From the NCBI GenBank assembly GCA_021775515.1, contig JAJFHR010000246.1:1-6027 (forward strand): 6,027 bases of DNA, given 5' to 3'. The notes under the pieces were generated by a model. The model saw only the letters and a program-made list of their open reading frames with translations, searched no databases and had not been told where the DNA came from. A program made the position numbers and the translations under genes. The DNA comes from Hyphomicrobiales bacterium. Its GTDB lineage: Bacteria; Pseudomonadota; Alphaproteobacteria; Rhizobiales; JAJFHR01. Shown piece by piece: positions 1 to 5,759 of the stretch (position 1 is its first letter; every line of letters starts with the position of its first letter).

Positions 1-219
1 TCCTTTGCAGATATGGCATGTGTTGGATGGGTGCGGGGATGGGAGGGCCAAGGCCAGGATATCACTGAGTTTCCACATCTCAACAAGTGGTTGGAACGGC
101 TATTGGCCCGGCCAGCGGTTAAACGCGGAATTGCGTTGGGACAAGAAATGCGCTCAGGGCTCAGTCTGTCTGAGGACAAAGAAGCCCAACGCATTCTCTT
201 TGGCCAACGGGCGCGATAA
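1..219 (+). CDS. Glutathione S-transferase-like protein, C-terminal end (partial)
   Basis: This is a partial gene cut by the left window edge; the frame is open from base 1 and ends at TAA 217-219, giving 72 C-terminal residues. The visible part matches the end of the all-alpha GST C-terminal domain: an ADMACVGWVRGWE stretch resembles the family's 'iADiaiypWv' helix, followed by FPHLNKWLERLLARPAVKRG, which matches the conserved 'yPhv.rW...i.aRPAVqrG' block. The family conjugates glutathione to electrophiles or reduces glutathione-mixed disulfides in the cytoplasm. The C-terminal tail resembles the YfcG/YghU (nu-class-like) type. The glutathione-binding thioredoxin-fold domain lies outside the window, so subclass and catalytic residue cannot be judged. 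Family assignment is confident; substrate is unknown. Confidence 0.85.
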   Translation, partial: SFADMACVGWVRGWEGQGQDITEFPHLNKWLERLLARPAVKRGIALGQEMRSGLSLSEDKEAQRILFGQRAR

Positions 220-614
220 ACAGCACCTTTTGCGGTCATTTGTTCAGCATTTTGCGGGCAAATGACCGCTGAAATGCCTTGCGGATTATGCTGTTTCAGA
301 TGTATTTAGCTCAAATTGTTTGTAATGCCTTATGGCTGTAGAGTTACTGAATTATTACTGCGTGTACGGATTAAATAATTTGTTTTCCCCCTAACCATTT
401 GAAAATATGCAATTTTCTTGATCAACAAGAAATTAAAATAACCAAGTTTTAGTATTTGCTTCAGTTAAAATTAAGCCTCTTGTTTAACTCGTTTTTGAAT
501 ACCTCAAAGGCACGATGGGGTCATGGATCGATGAGATTCAAAAATGTGAAAACAAACCGCGCCGCGATGCAACAAAAAACAACGGTGCGCAAAACAAACA
601 GGTAGGTAAGTCAA
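220..614. other. AT-rich intergenic region, no gene seen
   Basis: About 395 bases without a convincing gene lie between the GST tail and the Sel1 gene, both on the plus strand. Beyond the inverted repeat near its left end, it holds a perfect 8-bp palindrome TTGATCAA (418-425) nested in a 7-bp stem TTTCTTG/CAAGAAA (414-420 / 426-432). A looser inverted repeat, GTTAAA (464-469) with TTTAAC (483-488), lies further right. CTAACCAT at 391-398 is one base off the TTAACCAT motif seen at 1588. The promoter of the Sel1 gene should lie here, but I could not pick a clear -35/-10 pair. Confidence 0.5.
232..269 (+). terminator. Inverted repeat after the GST gene, possible terminator
   Basis: GCGGTCATTTG (232-242) is followed after 16 bases by its exact reverse complement CAAATGACCGC (259-269), a perfect 11-bp stem starting 13 bases after the GST stop. 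The position suits a transcription end for that gene. No run of T follows the stem on the plus strand (the next bases are TGAAATGCC), and no U-tract would follow on the minus strand either, so it is not a canonical intrinsic terminator. It could instead protect the mRNA 3' end. Arms were read directly; function is inferred. Confidence 0.4.
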
Positions 615-884
615 ATGGCCCGCATAGAATTATCGGAAGTTGAAATTGCAGAAATGTCATCTTCGGGTGGCCAAAGTGAAGCTTTTTTCGATCTAGGCAT
701 GAAATACTCAATTGGCAGAGATGTTGAACCCAACATGGTAACTGCGCATAAGTGGTTTAACCTTGCCGCCTTGTCCGGCAGTGATCGGGCAAAAGAATAT
801 CGCCGGGAGATTTCGCGCGAGATGTCTAATGTGGAAATTTCCGAAGCGCAGAAATTGGCGCGTCAGTGGATTTCGCTGAACTAG
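615..884 (+). CDS. Small Sel1-repeat protein
   Basis: This gene encodes 89 residues, ATG to TAG. The start is supported by a GGTAGG-type purine-rich site at 601-606, eight bases upstream. Residues 18-58 fit one Sel1-like (TPR-related) repeat: G-Q-S-E-A-FF-D-LG-M-KY--GRDVEPNMVTAHKWFNLAALSGSDRA has the family's spaced LG..Y, G..V..D/N...A..W and AA..G...A positions. The remainder (59-89) is a charged predicted helix ending in ARQWI. No signal peptide or membrane segment is seen, so it is probably cytoplasmic. Sel1 repeats mediate protein-protein contacts; no catalytic residues are expected. Single-repeat proteins of this size are common in Hyphomicrobiales, but their partners are generally unknown. 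The gene appears monocistronic; its closest downstream neighbour is on the opposite strand. Confidence 0.8.
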   Translation: MARIELSEVEIAEMSSSGGQSEAFFDLGMKYSIGRDVEPNMVTAHKWFNLAALSGSDRAKEYRREISREMSNVEISEAQKLARQWISLN

Positions 885-889
885 AGCAC

Positions 890-902
890 GGCATTAAATG
901 CC
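890..902. repeat. Short inverted repeat downstream of the Sel1 gene
   Basis: GGCAT-TAA-ATGCC forms a 5-bp stem with a 3-base loop, six bases after the Sel1 stop. A second perfect palindrome, AGGCATGCCT, lies at 930-939. Both contain the 8-bp string ATGCCTCA (898-905 and 934-941). They sit between two convergent genes, where transcript ends are expected, but neither is followed by a T-run. A terminator role is therefore only a weak possibility. Confidence 0.3.
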
Positions 903-1013
903 TCAGGAAAAGGCGTGAGTTCGCTTGCAAGGCATGCCTCATTGCGCTGGACCAGCCTGCAAAGAGATCCTGCACGGGCCTCTTAATTTAGCGGATAGAG
1001 CGGTAAATAAGAA

Positions 1014-1346
1014 CTAATAATCGTTGTAAGGTCCAAAAGGTCGATTGAAATCGTGGCCTTCAAACCGACGTAAATGTTCCCGCCGGGCCTGCTTTTCCAA
1101 CTGCCTGCGGTAATTTTCCGCTTCATAATTATCCGCGCGAGTTTCTATTTCGGAACGGCTGCCGGTAACAACCTTTGAGCCATCCCTGTTGGGATCAAAC
1201 GCGCGTCCCGATGGTGCGTAGAAACGGTCGGATTCCGCAACCTGAGCCTGTGCGCTATTGATATCAAATGCAAGCGGTGCTGCACCGGCTAAACCCGCGA
1301 CCACGACAAAAATATACGCTGGAATGTTCCGCAACTTATGCGCCAT
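1014..1346 (-). CDS. Small secreted protein of unknown function
   Basis: This gene encodes 110 residues, with ATG at 1346-1344 and stop TAG at 1016-1014. An AGGGA site (minus strand of 1353-1357), six bases from the ATG, supports the start. Residues 1-34 look like a Sec signal peptide: a basic start (MAHKLR), a hydrophobic core (YIFVVVAGLAGAAPLAF) and a likely cleavage after SAQA (34/35). The mature part of about 76 residues is hydrophilic and rich in Arg, Asp, Glu and Asn. It has a helical charged stretch (ENYRRQLEKQARREHLRRFE) and an aromatic Asn/Pro/Tyr-rich end (FNRPFGPYNDY). It has no cysteines and no lipobox, so a soluble periplasmic or exported protein is likely. I recognise no family. 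It converges on the Sel1 gene with a gap of about 129 bases. Confidence 0.75.
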   Translation of the reverse strand: MAHKLRNIPAYIFVVVAGLAGAAPLAFDINSAQAQVAESDRFYAPSGRAFDPNRDGSKVVTGSRSEIETRADNYEAENYRRQLEKQARREHLRRFEGHDFNRPFGPYNDY

Positions 1347-1543
1347 AACTTTTCCCTGTAACGAAAGATAGCCAAAAAGACTGCCATCAAATACTTAAAA
1401 TAATCATAGCAGACATTTGCTTGATTGCGAAAGGATTACATATTCACAAAATCACAAGTTTGTTAAAAAGCACCGCTGAGTTGTTCAATGGAAATTTGGT
1501 GTTGCGTAGAACGGGCATCGGCAGAAATAAAAAAACCACGGCG

Positions 1544-1551
1544 TAAGGAGG
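1544..1551 (+). promoter_or_regulatory. Near-perfect Shine-Dalgarno sequence
   Basis: TAAGGAGG is an eight-base match to the 16S anti-Shine-Dalgarno, stronger than the ribosome sites visible for the neighbouring genes. A GTG codon follows after an ideal six-base gap (1558). It lies about 200 bases before the large kinase, far too distant to serve it directly. It therefore marks either a tiny leader peptide or a chance purine run. Confidence 0.45.
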
Positions 1552-1557
1552 ATTGCT

Positions 1558-1617
1558 GTGTTCAAACTTTGTAATATTCAGAAACTGTTAACCATAAATA
1601 AACAGTATGACGGCTGA
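1558..1617 (+). CDS. Possible 19-residue leader peptide (uORF)
   Basis: GTG at 1558 follows the TAAGGAGG site at optimal spacing and opens a 19-codon frame ending in TGA 1615-1617. The peptide begins V(M)FKLCNIQKLL and is basic, with no recognisable motif. An alternative TTG at 1553 in another frame would give a 12-codon frame. No run of a single amino acid is present, so classical attenuation by a charged-tRNA sensor is not suggested. The case rests only on the ribosome site; there is no homology evidence. If real, it would be a leader of the kinase mRNA. Confidence 0.25.
   Translation: MFKLCNIQKLLTINKQYDG
1588..1595 (+). promoter_or_regulatory. TTAACCAT motif, possible CtrA half-site
   Basis: TTAACCAT equals the half-site described for the alphaproteobacterial cell-cycle regulator CtrA. 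Extended, it reads TTAA-N7-TAAA (1588-1602), one base off the full TTAA-N7-TTAA box. It lies about 160 bases upstream of the kinase frame. No good -10 element is seen at the expected distance, and such motifs arise by chance in AT-rich DNA, so regulation by CtrA is only a hypothesis. Confidence 0.25.
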
Positions 1618-1700
1618 AATGAGCTGTTGGGAGAATCGCGCAAAACCGCAAAATTTTGATGATGAGGTATACGAGTGATTACCATATACGACACAGTCAA

Positions 1701-1706
1701 GGGAGG
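1701..1706 (+). promoter_or_regulatory. Ribosome binding site with an upstream in-frame TTG
   Basis: GGGAGG at 1701-1706 is followed after six bases by TTG (1713-1715), which is in the same reading frame as the kinase. That frame reads seven codons (L/M-P-G-R-L-F-V) and then meets TAG at 1734-1736, 18 bases before the TTG at 1755. This site thus either starts a seven-residue leader or is the original kinase start, now separated from the gene by a single amber codon. A GTG at 1706-1708 overlaps the site and is too close to use it. Confidence 0.45.
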
Positions 1707-1754
1707 TGCAGATTGCCGGGTCGATTGTTTGTGTAGACTCAGCAACAAAAGCAA

Positions 1755-4214
1755 TTGATCTTGACCAATTTATTCTCCAAATACGGTAATCACAATAGCA
1801 TCGGCTTTTCAGTCAAGCTGACGATTTTCGGGATAGTGCTCCTGATTACCGCGGTAATTGTGGCTGATTACCTGATCAATACGTCACTTTCCAATCAAAC
1901 CAGCCAGATAAAGCTGCTCCAATATGGCAAGAATGCACAAATCAGCATTCTTGAACTGCGGCGGTTTGAGGAGGAGTTGGCTGCAAATAAAAACAACAAC
2001 ACCCTTGCTGCCTATAAAGCAGAACAAACAAAGCTAACTTCATTTCTTGAAGCTATGGCGATGCTGGCTGGTACGGCAGAATTAAAAAAGACAATTGTAG
2101 AAATGCTGGCAGTTGTGCCTGAAAAGGCAAAACTGCAGGGGCGCAAAATCACGTTTGGCGAAACCTACCCCAATCTGCAATCGCGAATTGATAAGGTTTT
2201 TTTATCAGCTGAACACACACTCAAAAATGAAAGCCTCTGGCTGACCAGAGTACAGTTTAGTGCTCGGTTAGTTTTGCTGATATTGGCGATGTTTGCACTC
2301 TACACCGTTATGAATCTTATCAATGGCATAAGGTCGACGATAAATAAACCGCTGGAGAAATTGGCAGAAACGATCAAGACGGTAGCGGCAGGAAATACCA
2401 CGATCCAGATACCTGCAAACGAGCAGCAGGGCATTTTTGTTGAAATTTCTCAAGCCGTAGAAACTTTCAAGGACAATTCAATCTCCCATATCCGATTGGA
2501 AAAAAAGTTCAGTGCTAAATCTGCTGACCTGGTCAAACTGCACAATGAACTGGCCCGCCCGATCAACGCTATTTTGAGCCTCTGCGATATTTTGCTGGCA
2601 AAGGGACTTACGCCGGAGCAGCAGCGGTATGTACGTTTGGCGCGCGCAAATGCAAGCACTCTTATGAGGGCTGGCAATAACGTATTTGATTATTCGACAT
2701 TGGATAAGGAACTATTTGTGCAGGAGAGTGCAGACGCCGATCTGTTCGAGTTTTTGGATATTGTTGTATCAGATTTTGTGGAACAGGCGGAAAACAAGAA
2801 GGTAGAGCTTCGTTTGAGCCGGAACGAAAACCTGCCACGGTATGTATCCATGGATACTGGCCGGTTGCGGCAGATTTTGTCTAACCTGATCGGGAATGCG
2901 GTTAAATATACCAATGAAGGCAGTGTTCTGGTTTCTGTTTCGCATCGCATGTTAAGCAAATCCCTGGTTGAATTTCAGTGTTCAATCAAGGATACAGGAA
3001 TGGGAGTGGAGCCGAATAAAAGAGCAAAGCTATTTAACTGGAAACACCCAAATGAAACTTCCTCTCAACGGCTTATAGATAACGGCGGTCTATCGCTTCC
3101 GGTGACCCGGCAACTGGTGGAATTGCTGGGGGGATCAATTGCATTTGACAGTGAGATTGCTCAAGGCAGCACTTTTCGGTTCACGATAAATTGCCAGTTG
3201 GCCCAGCCACGAAGCGTCCAAAATACCGGTTCACCTGCATCTATCGAGAAAATGCGCATACTTGTGGCTGAAGACAACCGGGTCAACCAGTTGCTTATAT
3301 CGCAAATACTGCGCAAGGCCGGGCATTACGTGGATGTTGTCAATAACGGCTTTGAGACTGTTGAGGCCATGCTTGTTGCTCCCTATGATGTTATTTTAAT
3401 GGACATTCAAATGCCGGGGATGGATGGACCAACCGCTGCCCAAAAGATTAGAAAAATACCTGGAAAAGCAGGTCAAATACCGATCATTGCCCTTACCGCA
3501 CATGCCGGATCAACGGTTCGCCAGGCGTATTTGGCTGCCGGTATGGATGACCATATCGTCAAACCGGTAGAGCCGGATCTACTGTTTAAGACGATCAGCA
3601 CTGCAATTGAAATGCGGCGAAAGCCGGAGATCGTGCAAGTGCTAGAACCCGCAATAAAAGTAGAAGATCCCGCGCAATCTTTACAGTTGGAACAGCCGTC
3701 GAAGCCGGAACAGCCGCCAAAGCCGGAACAGACCTCGAGGCCGGAAATTCCCCGTATTAAACTGGGTAGGCCAGCCGAGAGGAAGACCCCTAAAATAGTT
3801 GTAAATCCGGTCGCAGGAAAATCCGACACTGAGCCAGTGTCAGCAGTGACGCCAGAGAAAAAAGGTCAAGTGCGGCAGGAAATTGTGCCCTTGTTTGACG
3901 AAATTGAATTAAATAACCTGCGCAAGAGCATCGGTCCGGAGACTATGAAGCAGTTGCTTAAGACCGTCCCTGATGAACTGGTGAAGCTGTTGCGTGACAT
4001 CAAACTGGCACTGGAAAGGGGCGATTATGAAACAATGTGGGCTATGGCGCACAGTTTGAAGGGGGTCGCCCGCAACTATTCTGCCTCCCGGGTTGCAGCT
4101 CTTGCCCATGAAGTCGAAGTTGAAGCGCGGAAATATGCTATAAATTCCGATAAAATCGACAATCTCGAAGAAGCCATAGAACATACGCAAAACTGGCTCG
4201 AAGAGACCGCATAA
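1755..4214 (+). CDS. Membrane hybrid sensor histidine kinase (HAMP-HisKA-HATPase-REC-HPt) with degenerate H-box
   Basis: This gene encodes 819 residues and has the ArcB/BarA-like tripartite layout. TM1 is about 17-40, an extracytoplasmic helical sensor region about 41-168, TM2 about 169-190, and a HAMP-like linker about 191-245. HisKA is about 253-320. HATPase_c is about 340-480, with N box N377/N381, G1 DTGMG 413-417 and a G2-like NGGLSL 443-448. The receiver is about 500-620 (E506, D507, phospho-acceptor D550, T581, K603). A Pro/Lys/Glu-rich linker (about 625-705) precedes HPt about 711-819 (AHSLKG, H766). The H-box reads LHNELARPINAI: N264 stands where the phosphorylated histidine belongs, and H263 is one residue early. 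The first G2 glycine is N443. Normal autophosphorylation is therefore doubtful, while the REC and HPt sites are complete. The start is uncertain: TTG 1755 or TTG 1761, neither with a good ribosome site, and TAG 1734 blocks upstream extension. No response regulator is adjacent. Stimulus is unknown. Confidence 0.9.
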   Translation: MILTNLFSKYGNHNSIGFSVKLTIFGIVLLITAVIVADYLINTSLSNQTSQIKLLQYGKNAQISILELRRFEEELAANKNNNTLAAYKAEQTKLTSFLEAMAMLAGTAELKKTIVEMLAVVPEKAKLQGRKITFGETYPNLQSRIDKVFLSAEHTLKNESLWLTRVQFSARLVLLILAMFALYTVMNLINGIRSTINKPLEKLAETIKTVAAGNTTIQIPANEQQGIFVEISQAVETFKDNSISHIRLEKKFSAKSADLVKLHNELARPINAILSLCDILLAKGLTPEQQRYVRLARANASTLMRAGNNVFDYSTLDKELFVQESADADLFEFLDIVVSDFVEQAENKKVELRLSRNENLPRYVSMDTGRLRQILSNLIGNAVKYTNEGSVLVSVSHRMLSKSLVEFQCSIKDTGMGVEPNKRAKLFNWKHPNETSSQRLIDNGGLSLPVTRQLVELLGGSIAFDSEIAQGSTFRFTINCQLAQPRSVQNTGSPASIEKMRILVAEDNRVNQLLISQILRKAGHYVDVVNNGFETVEAMLVAPYDVILMDIQMPGMDGPTAAQKIRKIPGKAGQIPIIALTAHAGSTVRQAYLAAGMDDHIVKPVEPDLLFKTISTAIEMRRKPEIVQVLEPAIKVEDPAQSLQLEQPSKPEQPPKPEQTSRPEIPRIKLGRPAERKTPKIVVNPVAGKSDTEPVSAVTPEKKGQVRQEIVPLFDEIELNNLRKSIGPETMKQLLKTVPDELVKLLRDIKLALERGDYETMWAMAHSLKGVARNYSASRVAALAHEVEVEARKYAINSDKIDNLEEAIEHTQNWLEETA
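3690..3743 (+). repeat. Three 18-bp tandem repeats in the kinase linker
   Basis: Three in-frame units (3690-3707, 3708-3725, 3726-3743) encode EQPSKP, EQPPKP and EQTSRP, residues 646-663. The first two differ at only two bases; the third has diverged more. The repeats lie in the flexible linker between the receiver and HPt domains, so copy-number change would alter tether length without breaking the frame. Read directly from the sequence. Confidence 0.85.
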
Positions 4215-4238
4215 CGGCCGGAGACAAAATCTTTGAGT

Positions 4239-5759
4239 TCAGGCAGTGACCGCGAACTGTCCCATCATGCCGGCATCTTCATGTTCCAGAATATGGCAAT
4301 GGTACATGTAGGGCCGATCTGGATCAGCATAATCGGAAAAACTTAAAAGCAGTCGAACGCTTTCCCGTGGCGAGATGACGACCGTGTCCTTCAGACCGGT
4401 TTCTCCTGGTGTTGGCGCAACGCCGTTGCGATCCAGTATCCGGAATTGTACATCGTGGACATGAAAGGGATGAGACATCATCGAGGCGTTGTCAACCTGC
4501 CAGATTTCGGTGGTTCCGATACGCACGGTTTCGTCAATGCGGTTCATATCCATTGTTTTGCCATTGATTGCAAAAACCCCGCCGCCCATCATCATACCGC
4601 CCATGCCCATTTGCATGACAAAACGGCGCGTGCCGATGGCTTGAGATGGATCGGGCCGGGATAGGGTTATAAGGCGCTCGGGCACTGCGGGTGATTTAGC
4701 GCGCTGTGCATCTGGCCGAATATTGAGCACCTCAAACGTCAGATTGTCGTTCATCATGCCTCCCATCATACCTCTTCCCATCATGCCACCACCCATCATA
4801 CCACCATCGGGCGTTGGAAAACTGCGCAACCGAACCGGTTGGCCATCGGATAGATCGACAATGATCTGCGCGCGCTCGGCCGGACCAAGGGTGATTTGCG
4901 ATGTTTCATGCGGGCGCTCGAGCAAGCCGCCATCGGTGCCGATTTGCTGAAAGGTCCGCCCATCGTTGAACCCAAGGGTATAAAACCGCGCGTTGGACCC
5001 ATTTAGTAGGCGCAGGCGCAATTTGTTTGTACGCGCTTGGAAATAGGGGCGGTTGGTGCCATTAACCAGCAGGACGTTGCCGCGCATGCCCATCATCATA
5101 TTCGGCATTGATGTGCTATAAAAAAATGAACCATCGTCGTTAAAGGCACGGTCCTGCAGAACCAGAGGTATATCATCGACACCATACTCACTCGGCAGAT
5201 CCAGGCGCGAAGTCTCCTCATCATCGACGTAAATAAGACCTGCCAGGCCCTGATAAACTTGAGGCCCGGTGTGTGGCACCATGTGCGAGTGATACCAGAA
5301 CATGGAGGCGCGCTGTTTTACGGTAAACTGCGGTGACCAGGTTTCTCCATCTCTGATTATCTGATGAGGCCCGCCGTCGGCGCGGGCAGGCAGATGAAGC
5401 CCGTGCCAGTGAAGGGTGCTGGCTTGACCTGTTTTGTTTGTAACATTCATCCGCACGCTCTCGCCTGCGCGCATTTTCAGTGTTGGCCCCAGATAAGTAC
5501 CATTGATGCCAAGTGTCGGGGTGTTGACACCATCAAAAAACCGGGACGTTCCTCGTTGCAGCCCAAGATCGTATGTGCGCACGCCTTCGCGGATCTCTCC
5601 CGTTAGGGGTTTGGGAATGGCGAGAGGTTTTGGCCCGGCGGCAAAAGCCGGAGAGCCAAATACCCACTGTTGTGTATAACGGTTTGATAATATTCCTGCG
5701 CTGGCCAGGCTAGCACCGCCTCCTAACAAACCCGCAAGTGCGGTCCTGCGCGAAATCAT
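4239..5759 (-). CDS. CueO/CopA-type multicopper oxidase, Tat-exported, methionine-rich
   Basis: This gene encodes 506 residues, ATG 5759 to TGA 4239, close to CueO length. The N-terminus has a twin-arginine signal (SRRTALAG, residues 3-10, hydrophobic stretch to about 25, AFA near 40), so the folded, copper-loaded enzyme should be exported to the periplasm. All four copper-ligand blocks are present: HWHGLH (H117, H119), WYHSHM (H157, H159), HPFHVH (H430, H433, H435) and HCHILEHEDAGMM (H487, C488, H489, H493, axial M498). Methionine-rich segments at 218-225, 321-336 and 382-391 resemble the Cu(I)-binding insertions of cuprous oxidases. The expected reaction is oxidation of Cu(I) to less toxic Cu(II) with reduction of O2 to water. 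It is translationally coupled to the upstream SHOCT gene (ATGA overlap) and converges on the kinase with a 24-base gap lacking a clear terminator. Family is confident; I leave the exact symbol open. Confidence 0.95.
   Translation of the reverse strand: MISRRTALAGLLGGGASLASAGILSNRYTQQWVFGSPAFAAGPKPLAIPKPLTGEIREGVRTYDLGLQRGTSRFFDGVNTPTLGINGTYLGPTLKMRAGESVRMNVTNKTGQASTLHWHGLHLPARADGGPHQIIRDGETWSPQFTVKQRASMFWYHSHMVPHTGPQVYQGLAGLIYVDDEETSRLDLPSEYGVDDIPLVLQDRAFNDDGSFFYSTSMPNMMMGMRGNVLLVNGTNRPYFQARTNKLRLRLLNGSNARFYTLGFNDGRTFQQIGTDGGLLERPHETSQITLGPAERAQIIVDLSDGQPVRLRSFPTPDGGMMGGGMMGRGMMGGMMNDNLTFEVLNIRPDAQRAKSPAVPERLITLSRPDPSQAIGTRRFVMQMGMGGMMMGGGVFAINGKTMDMNRIDETVRIGTTEIWQVDNASMMSHPFHVHDVQFRILDRNGVAPTPGETGLKDTVVISPRESVRLLLSFSDYADPDRPYMYHCHILEHEDAGMMGQFAVTA
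4762..4806 (-). repeat. 15-bp tandem repeats encoding the Met-rich segment of the oxidase
   Basis: Three imperfect 15-bp units (4762-4776, 4777-4791, 4792-4806; plus-strand pattern CCCATCATRCC plus four bases) encode repeated G-G/R-x-M-M-G motifs around residues 318-333. This explains the regularly spaced MM pairs (M321/322, M326/327, M331/332, then M335/336). It suggests the Met-rich loop grew by tandem duplication. Confidence 0.8.

Larger units (their letters stand above)
1347..1754. other. Divergent intergenic region upstream of the sensor kinase
   Basis: About 408 bases separate the start of the minus-strand secreted-protein gene from the start of the plus-strand kinase, so it should hold promoters for both. 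For the minus gene, a TATGAT-like -10 is possible at 1403-1408 (read on the minus strand), with no convincing -35. The right half contains a near-perfect Shine-Dalgarno sequence with a 19-codon frame, a TTAACCAT motif, and another Shine-Dalgarno sequence at 1701-1706. An inverted repeat ACTGTT/AACAGT (1584-1589 / 1601-1606) surrounds the TTAACCAT. No RNA gene was recognised. Confidence 0.5.

Noticed and set aside
5..265. Plus-strand 86-codon frame overlapping the GST tail
   Set aside because: It lies in a different frame from the clear GST C-terminal match and runs through the inverted repeat; its protein has no domain-like pattern.
885..945. Degraded copy of a short palindromic intergenic element
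   Set aside because: The CTAGAGCA string after the Sel1 stop recalls common Rhizobiales intergenic palindromes, but no matching second arm is present here.
961..990. Possible terminator AAGAG...CTCTT between the Sel1 and secreted-protein genes
   Set aside because: Only a 5-bp stem with a 13-base loop and no proper T-run on either strand; too weak to call.
3473..3829. Minus-strand Cys/Gly/Ser-rich 118-codon frame
   Set aside because: It is antisense to the Pro/Lys/Glu linker repeats of the kinase; the Cys-Gly pattern is simply the complement of the repeated DNA.
4215..4238. Bidirectional terminator between the convergent kinase and oxidase genes
   Set aside because: The 24-base gap holds only the short palindrome CGGCCG (4215-4220) and no stem with a T-run, so I could not support a terminator.
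4723..4950. Plus-strand Pro/Ile/Met-rich 75-codon frame
   Set aside because: It is the antisense shadow of the oxidase's GMM tandem repeats and has no independent support.
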